This document shows, in pieces, positions 1-9,657 of a stretch of 64,000 nucleotides of DNA. Position 1 is the first letter of the stretch. Each line of letters opens with the position of its first letter. A model generated the notes under the pieces. It was given only the letters and a program-made list of their open reading frames with translations, made no database searches and was not told the DNA's origin. Both the position numbers and the translations under genes were made by a program. The DNA lies in contig JACTVC010000001.1 of the NCBI GenBank assembly GCA_018417955.1, positions 5,089,071 through 5,153,070 on the forward strand, read 5' to 3'. Origin of the DNA: Laccaria trichodermophora. Taxonomy: Eukaryota; Basidiomycota; Agaricomycetes; Agaricales; Hydnangiaceae.

Positions 1-565
1 GGGCCAAAGCAAACCTCCCAAGTCAAGGAGCGAGTGTCAATGTATCCGCCATTGGTACTGCCAGTGGGCAAGATGGAGGGACGACATACATCGAGCAAAA
101 GCTTATAAGCAGCTTGAACGTCGCTTATACCTCGCCGCCGACCACTTCGCTTATTACGAATGTCAGAACGGAGACGGGTTCGTACTCAGTTACTCAAACT
201 ACGCTGTCACGATCACTGAAATCCGTTCAGCAACGTTTGTTGAAGCAGACTCCTGGGTTTATATGAGCATCCCTGATGACTCCGGCAAATTCAATGCCGT
301 GGAACAGAATTGCACCTTTCCAGCCTCGCAAAAAACGGCGGTCTGCGTCGAAGTCAATCGAAAGGTGGTGAATGACACGAGCACGACGCTTACCGTAGTC
401 TCAGCGACAACCTATAACCGCAAGCTGGTTCCTGTTTACACAACTACGGGTCTGTTCCCGGCTCAGACGCAGAATACTAAGAATTCGGCGGGGAGAGTGG
501 ACTCTTGGAAATTTTTGGTTTGCCTGCCAATCATTTCGGGGTTTATGATGGCGATCTTCGGATGA
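1..565 (+). CDS. 3' end of a secreted, GPI-anchor-like protein (5' partial)
   Basis: The gene runs in from the left edge. Exon 1..177 is read with codons starting at base 3, followed by intron 178-230 (GT...CAG, 53 nt) and exon 231..565, which ends in TGA. The visible 169 residues are Ser/Thr-rich. They close with a small-residue stretch (NSAG), a short polar spacer and about 18 hydrophobic residues at the very end, which is the layout of a GPI-attachment signal. The two cysteines in the last exon (NCTF, AVCVEV) are spaced as in extracellular proteins. I do not recognise a catalytic domain. Without the intron the two frames do not join, so the splice is inferred from frame and borders. The gene product is probably a cell-surface protein of unknown function. 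Confidence 0.6.
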   Translation, partial: GQSKPPKSRSECQCIRHWYCQWARWRDDIHRAKAYKQLERRLYLAADHFAYYECQNGDGFVLSYSNYAVTITEIRSATFVEADSWVYMSIPDDSGKFNAVEQNCTFPASQKTAVCVEVNRKVVNDTSTTLTVVSATTYNRKLVPVYTTTGLFPAQTQNTKNSAGRVDSWKFLVCLPIISGFMMAIFG

Positions 566-795
566 GGGTAAATCAATGTATTTTTTGGAAAGACTGTCAG
601 CGTACGAAGAGGACTACATACAGTTCAATTTGGATTCTAGTGCTGCGGCAAATGAATGGCATATTTAGAATAAAGTAGGAATGCATGATGAACTTGGATC
701 TAGAGACGCATAGGGATAAAATAAGCATAAGTTAACAAGATAGAATGGCATGGTGACATAGTATGCAGCACGAGATATCCAAACCGTTGATAAGA

Positions 796-1770
796 TCACA
801 ATTGCGGCAAGTCAGCAACAGAGGCAAGTGCTTCGGGGTCGAAGCTATCAGAGTACCGCGAAAAGCGGTGCTCAAAAACCTCTTCTCGAGTATACTCCTC
901 AAATTCCCAAATTTTCTTAATCGTCTCTGCAACCCTTCGGGCTTCAGCAGTTGCCTCGTCCAGCTCTTCATCGTCATGATGATGATGACCATCTTTGGCA
1001 CCATCTCCTTCCCCCTTTCCGTCCTCCGCTTGGCTCATGGGAAGAGTTTCAGCGAGGTGCTGAATCGCAGAACTGCCCGACCTTGCGCGTAAAGATAAGG
1101 CTCGGCGAACAGTAGCACCCTTCACAGATCCGAATCTAAACATCGAGGAAGAGGGTGATGGGTGAGGCTCCGACGACGTCGCGGGATTGCTCTCGGCGCC
1201 GACAGTGTTTCGCCGCAAGAAAGCGGTGGAAACGGATCGCGACAAAGGCCAAGTGATACGCTTGCCCGTGGACCCCTCCTTCAAATTCTCCTCTCCACGA
1301 ACACCTTCCTCACATGGGTCTGCGCGCCTCACGGCCCTGAGCGGGGTGAAGCTCACCTCGCTAATGGAGGTGAACGTGGAGCGTTCAGTGGGGTCATCGT
1401 CCACCACGTTCTTACAGCCGGCCCTGGTCCCTGCGAAGGGGAAGCTTTCCATCGCCTTGAGCCACTTTCCGCGGCGGAGCGAAATGGCTGTTGGGGAAGA
1501 ATCAAGCTCGGCGACGGAGGAAGCGGGAGTGTCTTCTGATCCACTCGCGTTGCAGTGCGCGTCGCTGGAGGCCGCATCAAACAGCCACCCCATGGTAGAG
1601 GTGGGACTAGAAGAGGCCGGGGAATTGTTGGGGGGGAGAGGGGCGCGAAAAGCCAGCTCTTCGGGAGAGGGGCAGGGGAAGAAATGAACGGTCTGAGTGG
1701 ATATGTTGGGGTGGTTGAGTGGCAGGTCAAAAGCAGGCATGGAACTTGCGATGAGGATGGGAGAGAGCAT
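796..1770 (-). CDS. conserved-looking hypothetical protein, 324 aa
   Basis: This is a single uninterrupted frame of 324 codons. The second Met (codon 12, base 1737) is an equally good start. The N-terminal two thirds are Ser/Pro-rich and look disordered. A His/Asp/Glu-rich stretch (GHHHHDDEELDE) then leads into a charged, helix-prone C-terminal segment (AEARRVAETIKKIWEFEEY) and the conserved-looking end EVFEHRFSRYSDSFDPEALA. No signal peptide or membrane span is visible. Competing plus-strand frames over the same bases are shadows with unlikely composition. Function is not recognised; the layout of a disordered body with one helical acidic tail suggests a scaffold or adaptor, which is a guess. 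Confidence 0.6.
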   Translation of the reverse strand: MLSPILIASSMPAFDLPLNHPNISTQTVHFFPCPSPEELAFRAPLPPNNSPASSSPTSTMGWLFDAASSDAHCNASGSEDTPASSVAELDSSPTAISLRRGKWLKAMESFPFAGTRAGCKNVVDDDPTERSTFTSISEVSFTPLRAVRRADPCEEGVRGEENLKEGSTGKRITWPLSRSVSTAFLRRNTVGAESNPATSSEPHPSPSSSMFRFGSVKGATVRRALSLRARSGSSAIQHLAETLPMSQAEDGKGEGDGAKDGHHHHDDEELDEATAEARRVAETIKKIWEFEEYTREEVFEHRFSRYSDSFDPEALASVADLPQL

Positions 1771-2436
1771 TGTAGTTGGTGGGTGAAGAATGAAAGCGCT
1801 GCTGGTATTTAAAGGTTACCGAACCCGCCTTGGAAAACAATGTTGAACCATAAATCGTCAAGCCACGTAAGAAAATAGTGGCCTGGGGACACTCGCTGTG
1901 TCTCCGAGAATTGTGGCTTTGCCTCCGGGCCATTGTCGACCCCCAAAAAAGTGGCCACGACTGACCAGGTTCCATTAGAAAAATCGAACACTTCATAAAT
2001 TCGCACAGAAAGATCGCCATTTGTGAGAGTTGAAAATCATTAGTAGCCCCAGCAGATGTCTAGAAAGAATTGTGCCAGTCAACTTCAAGGAAGGCCTTGT
2101 CGCGAAGAAACAAGACAGGGAAGTTCCCCCAGAAATAAACAAAGCTCATAAGTCGGCATCCACTGCCAGTGCAGTACTCAATCAATCAATCGAAGCAAGA
2201 GTGGACGCAGTGGTCACCCCGTTGCGTTAAGTTGATATTGAGTGGCCCGCGCATTGACCGCGCTTAGCCGCCCACAAAGTTCCAATCGGGAAATCAAGCG
2301 GTTTGTCGGAAAGAATCCATGGTGGCTGGTGAATTGACATGTGGCCATGGCCCTGGCCATGTCCTCGTGGTCAAAACAGGAGATTCGCTTTGACCTTCTT
2401 TGAGTAACGTGATCCAGGATACTAATAGTCCTGTCA
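1771..2436. other. intergenic, one short minus-strand frame
   Basis: Nothing firm is present. A 65-codon minus-strand frame (1809-2006) has balanced, protein-like composition (SVVATFLGVDNGPEA, HYFLTWLDDLWFN) and might be a small gene or a relic. I have no homology for it. Confidence 0.4.
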
Positions 2437-2590
2437 AACCGTGTCAGAAAGTTGTTATGTAATCTTCGGACTTTGAAACCGCGTCGCGTCAATATTGTGG
2501 TTGTCCCTCCTACTCTTGACGCGTCCATAGCTTTACAACACTCCCCGTCACTACAAATCCAATTCAGTTTTCATTGAAAAATCGACCTCG

Positions 2591-3475
2591 ATGGAAGAAA
2601 GCGCCCGAAATGTCCGATCTTACAAGAAAACGCCCGTCATTGCAGTGCCGGAAATGCCCCAATACTTCAAGCTTCTCCTACCTTCCACGTCGAGCTCCTC
2701 CCTGCTTTTTTCTCCCAGTGACCTTCAAGAATCACCACCTACCACGTCGCTCTCGCCTTTGGGCTCTCCCTTCGATGTTTTAATGGATGGATCATCGAGC
2801 CAACCGCGATTAAGGCAGTCTCACCACAGTGACGAACAAAAGCTCGCATACAAGTTTGAGCGAATGGAAGCACTTCTGAAAGACTCTGGGTTCGATTCTG
2901 TTGGAGAAATCTTGGAAGTCCTGCTCTACAATCTGAGTCGCATCTCAGGGGAGTCCGATCCTCGAGGTTCTTTTCACGCGAAGGCCGTCTCTCGATTTCT
3001 CCAAGGACGGAACAAGATCAAGATGTCCGACATTATTGTCCTCGTCTATGGGCATAAACACAGTGCACCCTCACCCTCTTCGCCGCTTTATTCCGAGCGT
3101 CATGCCGCATTCTCTCCTTCTGTATCTCCTGCTGAAATATTTCACGCTTGTCCTTCCTTATTCTCATGGGCAACCAACCTCGTCGCTACACATGTTCATC
3201 GGGAGATTGACCAGCTTTCTCGTACGAACGTTCCAGATGGCGAAAATCATCTTCGAGCTTCTACGAACGGCCGCCGCCCGGATCACTTCAAACTGGTAAC
3301 TTGGCAAGCTCTAGGAGAGTTCAATATTTCTGCGCTATGCGAGAAATACAAGGTTCGCACACCTGTTTCCTGGTATATGACGGAGTCCATGGCCACTTCA
3401 CGCAAGGGCGGTGTTTTTATTGTAAAGAAACGACGCCCATCAGTTTTGACAGTTCGAAAACCTAGAAAGCGGTGA
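2591..3475 (+). pseudogene. DUF6589-type protein, N-terminal fragment
   Basis: The open frame has 294 codons. Its middle matches what I know of the N-terminal region of Agaricomycete DUF6589 proteins: a helical start (FERMEALLKDSGFDSVGEIL), then AVSRFLQGRNKIKMSDIIVLVYGH, a SWATNLV segment, RASTNGR, and a final SWYMTESMAT followed by a basic stretch. Family members usually continue for several hundred residues into the conserved domain. Here the frame stops just after the basic stretch, so this is a truncated copy. It lies inside the inverted-repeat cassette and abuts a helicase fragment. DUF6589 proteins are repeat-associated in mushroom genomes; a role in transposition is inferred, not shown. 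Confidence 0.6.
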
Positions 3476-3826
3476 GCGCGCAACATAGAAAAAAGGTAGG
3501 AAATGTACGATATTGTTGGCTAGTCCCTTTGTTGGTGTGATTACAACACCGATGGGTCTTTTTCTGGTCGGAAGTCCAGCGGGATATGTGTCCGGATGTG
3601 CATTGTATTCGAGGATAACAAGACCAGGAACAGCAAAGGCTGCTGATTTTCCGTCGCCAGTTGCGGTGCAGCAGAGGATATCTCGACCGTCGAGGATTGC
3701 AGAAACGAGTTCGAGTTGGACTGGGTGCAGGCCGTCCGTCCATGTTGGTATAATCTTCTTCACGATGGTTTGTATGGTTTCCAGGCCAATAGGGTCCTGC
3801 CAGTGGGCTCCTGTGGCCATATTCAA
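3440..3826 (-). pseudogene. RecQ-like DEAD/DEAH helicase, N-terminal fragment
   Basis: The 128-codon frame holds the start of a RecQ-type superfamily-2 helicase. A Q-motif region (LHPVQLELVSAILDGRD) precedes Walker A motif I (ATGDGKS, a variant of the usual GxGKS), and VVITPTKGLANNIV corresponds to motif Ia. Motif II (DExH) and everything after it are missing. The frame runs into unrelated residues exactly where it overlaps the end of the DUF6589 fragment on the other strand. It cannot be a working helicase. Mobile-element-linked RecQ helicases of this kind are common in basidiomycetes. Confidence 0.65.
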
Positions 3827-3983
3827 AGTTTCAATCCATTCAAGAGATAAACTAATCGAGTTTTAAGAAGAATAATGTTGGAAATCGTTGAATGTCGCGT
3901 CGACAATGAAGGAACTGTGGAGATATATTGACGCGACGAGCTTTCAAAGTCCGAAGATTACATAACAACTTTCTGACACGGTT

Positions 3984-4984
3984 CGGGGGGCGTGATATGA
4001 AACAGACCACATACAACGTGAACCATACAACACATAAAAAATTCACTTGTATCGTGGTCTGTCTACGAGAGACTAGATACTAATCATCTTCATTTTCATC
4101 ACCCTGCTTGGTTCGCACACGATTGTAAGCGCGAGTTGAGTGTTTTTTCGTCATCGAAGTTTGCTCCTAGCCTAAAGGTGACAATTATTGGGTTAGACGA
4201 ACTAAGACTAGGACAATCATGATTGATTCCAAGGTGTGTTTTATACATTTACCTATAATGCAACAGGTCAGAAACGTTTCCCAGACGAGGCGAAACGGAC
4301 GGGACAAAACGTGAGGGGGAGTGTGCATGCGACGTTAACGCGACATATAGATAAGAGGGTGTGGGTAGGCGTCGTAGCGGTGTTTACCGTTGCCGACAAG
4401 GACATGGTCTGCCTTTGCTTCGAACCTTCGACTTCCTTCCCTTTCTCGTTTGATGGGGTCCCCGTTACCGTCACAGGCGGGGATTAAATGTGCAGAACAA
4501 CCGCCATATGCTCCAAAAGAAGTGCGAGATGAGAAGGGTCAACGTCGGTACCAGGATTTCATGTCTGGCAATTGGTCGTAGCGGCAGGCGGTATGTCTTT
4601 TCCAACCTGTAACATCACAACTCTAATGATTCATGACAAGATGAGCTCGCGAAGGACCCTGCAAACCACGGTGCGACATTCTGTGCTGCCATTTTGGGAA
4701 GTGACAAGACCACTGTGTCAGTCGCTAGTAGCTACGGGTCAGACGGAGTACTACCCCGTCTATATTTCCAACAGCCTGATCCACAACAACGTGCGACGTG
4801 CTCACCGGAACGGTGTTATGCTGCTTGCGGTTCTTTCCATTCCAAAAAGTAAGTTCATGATCTTCTATGTACATTTAAAAGATTGTGCTATCATCCACAT
4901 AAAAGTTCGACTATCCGTAGAAAAGTTTGAGACATAGCAATCACGTAAAGTTCGTTTAGAGTTAATGGGAGTCATTGCTGCAAG
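3984..4984. other. intergenic, no gene seen
   Basis: About 1 kb with only short frames on both strands whose composition looks random. No repeat, RNA gene or conserved motif was recognised. Confidence 0.5.
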
Positions 4985-6107
4985 CTAAAGGTCCGAGTCA
5001 AGTAGAAGGGAAAATTCACTGCATGAAATATCAAGCAACTCGTTCCATCGCAAGACCCGATTCATCCCATTATCGTCCCAGGGAATAGCATACCCATCAT
5101 ATCCCTCAACATTAGGGACGAGGGAAATACCCCCCTCGGCAATCTGGTGCGCCAGTACGGTCCAGCTGCTGATATCTAATATCAACACCCGGTTGGCAGC
5201 CAGATCAAGGAGATCCTCGATAGAATCACCCGAGTCCACGAGGCGGTACGGCTCGCCGAGGCCACTGAGCATCGTATCGTTGTGCCACTCCATGTAAACG
5301 CTGAGCTCGTCCTGCACACCGCATTGTCGCATCTTGGCTATCATTTGAGCCGCCAAATCTACGGGCGTGGATCGCTCGGGCGGCAGCGTCTGGACGGATA
5401 TGTCGCCCCACCGGATGTGCAGCCCGATTCCCCCCCGCCGCTTTTTGAGGCCGAGCGCAGTGAAGACGTGTTTGACCCACTTCCACGTACATTTACTCAT
5501 GTCGTACCGCACGTCCCAGGCCCGGTCGTCTATGATGAGGTTGCAGTCGCTCCACAGCTGCTGTAATTCTTGGGCATATGCCTCGTGTGTCACGTTGTTG
5601 CACCAACTTTCCATCAGCTCTCTTGTGCGAGTTTCGTGGGGCGACGAGGCGATAGAGCAGACTTTCGACCCCTTGGGTAGTTCTGTCTCTAGGAGGTCGA
5701 CTTTCAGGAGTGAAGCCGCTCGATACTGCGTGAGGTGGGTCGAGATAACGCTAAATGTTGAAAAATCGGCTCCCAGCATCGTCGCGATCGCTGCGCTGCT
5801 TCGTAACTGCGCTACCACAGAGCCGAGTCCGGCACTGTTGGTAGGTATCGTTCTGACGACGACTTGCTTTCGTGGGGCGTCGACATGGGCTTTTGTGAAT
5901 GAAATCAGTTTTCTAAGTGCGAATTCCAAGCGTTGAATATCTACCAGCGTGTTCTGGTATTACACCACCTGGACCATGCTCGCTCATATACCCCAACAAG
6001 GAAAGGCTGGTGCTAATGGCCAACAAGTGCGCAATCAACCACAGACCGGTAACGACGACAAGAATCGTGAGAACCAGCTTCAATGACCTGTGGATTATGA
6101 AAGTCAT
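4985..6107 (-). CDS. type II membrane fucosyltransferase-like protein, 347 aa
   Basis: Two exons, 6107-5992 and 5912-4985, are joined across a 79-nt intron (GTATAT...CTTAG); the join completes a Gly codon and keeps frame. Residues 1-12 are short and cytosolic-like, and residues 12-37 form one hydrophobic segment (LVLTILVVVTGLWLIAHLL), the signal-anchor of a Golgi type II protein. The lumenal part has the sugar-nucleotide motif GLHIRWGD, which resembles the H-x-R-x-(G)D loop of fucosyltransferase-fold enzymes. A late SSWTVLAHQIAEGGISLVPN segment is in the position of the conserved acceptor/donor loop. The most likely role is a Golgi glycosyltransferase; family and substrate cannot be fixed from sequence alone. 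Confidence 0.65.
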
Positions 6108-7217
6108 ATCATATCGTCTTTGAAGATCAACTTGAACTCGATGTGAACGAACCTTTGAAATCGAATTGCGAGGTTTTTAACCGACCCGTGCAACACTGGC
6201 AAGCCCATCTTCTCTGGGGCACTCATGGTGGCGAACGACAACCTGCTATCTATAAACCTATCAGCAATATACCGCAAAGGACTGGTTTAAGTGTTGTGTG
6301 TTGTTGATCTGCTGATAACGAAAACGAGGAAGAGGTGTCAGATCCATACAGGAAGTTGACAGTGACCCTATGCCATAATGCCGTCAACTACTTGACACCT
6401 CTTGGCACTGGCAGGGCGGAGTTCCCATGCCTGTGGAAGGACCCGAATATCCTGCAAAATGGTATACAGTGCCCAACATGACTTCCCTAGCACCCTCGGC
6501 ATGAGCCGAGGAATTTTTTTTGATTTTTTTTCCTTTTTTTTCTCTGAAGAAACCCATGAAAAGAATGCATTTGACAGAGTTTTGGCGTTTTTCCCACGGT
6601 GTTTCACTTTTTTGGGCTCAAATGGAAAATTTCACACCTCAGGAAACCTTTCGGACAGCTCCAATACACTGGGAAACACTTAGAAATAATGTTTAAATGA
6701 CACGCCATGATAGATATCATTGATTTTCCATAAATGGTAGGACCCTATGGGACCCTTATTACCATATTAGGGTGTGCACAGACCATTATTAAGCTAGGGT
6801 TAAGGCTTGTTTCACTTTTTCAAGGTCAAAAAAATGAAAACTTGATAATTTTCACACTGCAGGGAGCTACAATCAATCTGAGCACAAATATGTTGTTTTT
6901 GAGTGTTTTCGGTTTACTTAAAAAATGTAGTTAGAGAAAGTTTGTTTTTGTTGATTGCCAGCCAAATCAGGTGCGGGGAAGTGATGTTATGCACTGTACT
7001 AAAATGGCCGATTTCCAGACTCTTGTCTGTATTTTTGGGGGTCCCGGGTAGTAGCATTTGGATCAAATCGGCAGTAACGCGTAATGCCCCTGGGAAAATA
7101 TTTGAAGGTCGTCGCGACACATAAGCACTTTCAACAATTTGAAATTTCTGAAGCAACACCTCTGCGAAAATACATATGGGTATATTATCTACGACGTGTT
7201 GAAGTATACCATGTACC
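6108..7217. other. intergenic, AT-rich, no gene seen
   Basis: This holds the likely promoter of the glycosyltransferase-like gene, then about 900 bases of AT-rich sequence with T-runs around 6516-6541. No supported gene, RNA or terminal repeat was found. Confidence 0.5.
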
Positions 7218-8317
7218 CTACTGAGCCTGCTTACTGCGAAGTCTCCCCAGACCAACATAATCGTAAACAACCTCCCTTGGAGGGATGGATCCATAAATAC
7301 GCGTCAAAACGACTGAAGTCTTGGTAGTCCTTCCCGAACGAGCGTCGACGCTATTAAAGTATAGTTCACTGCCATACACTTTCTGCCTCAGCTTAGCTGA
7401 GGGCGTTGAAAACTCTAGCGGAGCGGGTGACTCGTTCAAGTTATTCTTCTCCGGATAAATGTCAAGCTCAATGACAGATGGTGGTGGGGCCTTTGCTGCT
7501 CTAGATTCCGCTCTTCTCCGCTGAAAGCCCTTGATGCAGCCGCGGAACCACATGGCGTGCATGGGGAAGATCATGGCGAGGAGGCCGGCGGGGAGGAAAG
7601 AACCGCCGGTGGTGTGGTGCCTGTTGTGTGGCAGAAGGTAAGAAATGGCGAGGATGATGTGGAATAGGATTCGTGTGAGGAAGAAGGAGACGGCGAAGAA
7701 CACGTTATTTCTAAGCTGGGGGTATAGATTCGTGAATCCGAGAACGAACGTAGGGATCTGGAGAAGTGTTAGTCACAATTGCCCACTGCCTGAACTATGG
7801 ATGGATGACTCACCTCCATGGCTGCGCACAGACAGAAGATGTGGGTCCAAGACCGCTTGATAGCGAGTTCTACAATGATAATATACAAGGCATGGTGAAT
7901 CCAGCCGGTGACGAGTTGAAGTTGAGATGGGTAATGTACAGATCCTAAGACCAGATCGCTGGGGAGAGTCAGTGACAGGGTTTTCACACGAATGAACAAG
8001 GACACGTACACAGCAAGATAAGCTTGGAAAAACCTGGTAGCAGCAATGGATAGCATGGGGAGAGTACGGACGTGCTTGACGCTGCCGCCGTACGAGAAAT
8101 AATCATACAAAAATGGAAGACTGGCAATCGTCATGACAGCGCTGGAGACGGTGGTTAATATCCAGGAGGTTTGCTTGGGCGTGCCATATCGCGGCGCTAG
8201 ACTGTAATATGACGCGCTGAGAGTCGTAAAGGAGAGCAGGAGGAGTGTGAGGGTATCAAGACGGGTATGCACCAAATCCTGAGCGAGGGCTACGGTGGAG
8301 GCATTGGCGCCTACCAT
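7218..8317 (-). CDS. TLC (TRAM/LAG1/CLN8) domain membrane protein, 330 aa
   Basis: Three exons: 8317-8010, 7958-7814 and 7757-7218. The introns are 51 nt (GTACGT...CCAG) and 56 nt (GTGAGT...CCAG), and both keep frame. The protein has several hydrophobic spans. Its core reads as a TLC domain: a span around DTLTLLLLSF, the motif VTGWIHHALYI with paired His, then the exon junction giving AAMEIPTFVLGF (the E-x-P/T-T motif of TLC proteins), and two more spans. The C-terminal about 100 residues are polar. TLC proteins sit in the ER and related membranes and act in ceramide synthesis or lipid sensing. This one lacks the long catalytic LAG motif, so it is more like the TMEM56/CLN8 branch; the exact role is unknown. 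Confidence 0.8.
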
Positions 8318-9657
8318 CGTCGATGGTGGGGGTTACCGCAAGGCTGATCATCCCCAAAGAACCCGCGTTCGCTAAGATATATAGGGCATAAAGGGTCGCA
8401 ATGTGTCATGAACCGCCACACTGTGCACCCGCACGTGTACCTTAATACGCTCGCAAACGGACTTTTGAGAGGCGTCGGTCAATTGTTGAGGAGAGGGGGC
8501 TACTCTTGGTAATTTCAGTTCGTTAACTTTTTGTATTGAGCACGTTCTACTCTTACTCTGATCCTTTCGGGCTTCTTTCGAGGTTGAGGGAGGGTTAGAG
8601 GGGGAGCCTCGGCCCGGTTTCACAGCCACATCGAACGTGCATCGCCGGCTACCGGGTGTAAGTAATACTTACAACGCTTAAGCGCTCGAAAAAAACCGAG
8701 GAAGGCCATCGAGAATATGATGGGGGCAAAATTCAGGAGCTTCGAATCTCAAAACGGCATCCAGTTGGAACTTTCTCGCTGGGAACGTTGGTGCGTCCAA
8801 GTTTTATCCACAGCCATGAGGAATATCGATAGTGCACTAGATATCCCACTATAAGTTATACTATATAAGGCATGTAGGGCCACCGATCTTTATCGCACTC
8901 ATTGACGTATTAAAGTGGAGGTCCGGTCTGCAATCCTACACAGCATATCGCTTCAACAACTTGAAGAACGTTTGCAGGATGAGACAACTGACCGACCTAT
9001 TTTTAATAGCCCTCCCTCGCACGCGCAACGAAATGCTGAACTTGCCGGCGGGCATGACTTTGAACCGCGGCATAATTTCCGTCTGAACGATACATACCGT
9101 CATCTCCACGCGCGGATCCAGTATTGGAGTGAAAGCAAGTACGGCGCTCTACCCCAGTAGAGATAGATTGGTCGACGGAAACGAGGCGCCCGTTCCAGTG
9201 GTGAAATGCGATCATTAGACGCCAACCCTCCGAACAGAATCCGCTGTTGGAACCTGCTGCAGACTAAGTATTAATCTTCGACGTGATTGGAATCAATATC
9301 CTCGCTGATGAAAGGAAGCAAAGATTCCTCCAAGAAATCAGATATCTTCTGGAAGCGCGTATGCATAATAGTAGAGATCAACGAGGAGGCCACTCCAGGC
9401 TTGACTTTGAATGCATCCGAGGACCACGAGCCTGAGCAGCACGTCGATCCTTTGATAAATGTGGAAGCCAAAAGGTGAGCAGCAAATATAGCTCATGTAA
9501 TCGTTTCTTTTTTATTTATTTCCCCTTCTGTGCCACCATCACCGGAGTCATCGTGGGACAATCACCCCCAAGCCTCGAAAACCACCACGGAAAGCACTTC
9601 AAGAGTCAAGATAACAAAGCGGCATACTATCGCTCCATTCATTAAAACTCGATCGCA
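8318..9657. other. intergenic with two possible coding relics
   Basis: The first 600 bases are the TLC-gene upstream region. Two plus-strand frames (8915-9160 and 9287-9478) have protein-like composition, and the second contains FWKRVCIIVEIN, which faintly recalls the start of fungal FunK1-type kinase proteins. Neither is complete, and I would not call a gene. A TATA-like sequence lies around 8860. Confidence 0.35.

Larger units (their letters stand above)
2437..3983. mobile_element. 1.55-kb inverted-repeat cassette carrying two gene fragments
   Basis: A terminal inverted repeat of about 59 bp starts AACCGTGTCAGAAAGTTGTT at 2437 and recurs inverted, ending at 3983. The two arms match almost perfectly for about 42 bases (to about 2478 and 3942), then again over CGTCGCGTCAATAT. 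Between the arms lie the N-terminal part of a DUF6589-type protein (plus strand) and the N-terminal part of a RecQ-like helicase (minus strand), meeting tail to tail. I found no clear target-site duplication (flanks TCCTGTCA and CGGGGGGC), so the true ends may be slightly different. It reads as a non-autonomous, internally deleted derivative of a larger DNA transposon that once carried both proteins on opposite strands. Confidence 0.6.

Noticed and set aside
1162..1687. Long plus-strand frames opposite the 324-aa gene
   Set aside because: They are mirror frames of a GC-rich coding region; composition is Gly/Arg/Ser-biased as expected for antisense shadows.
3440..3826. Telomere-linked helicase as a sign of a subtelomere
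   Set aside because: The fragment is short, inside an inverted-repeat cassette, and no telomeric repeat is present; core genes such as NDC1 lie nearby.
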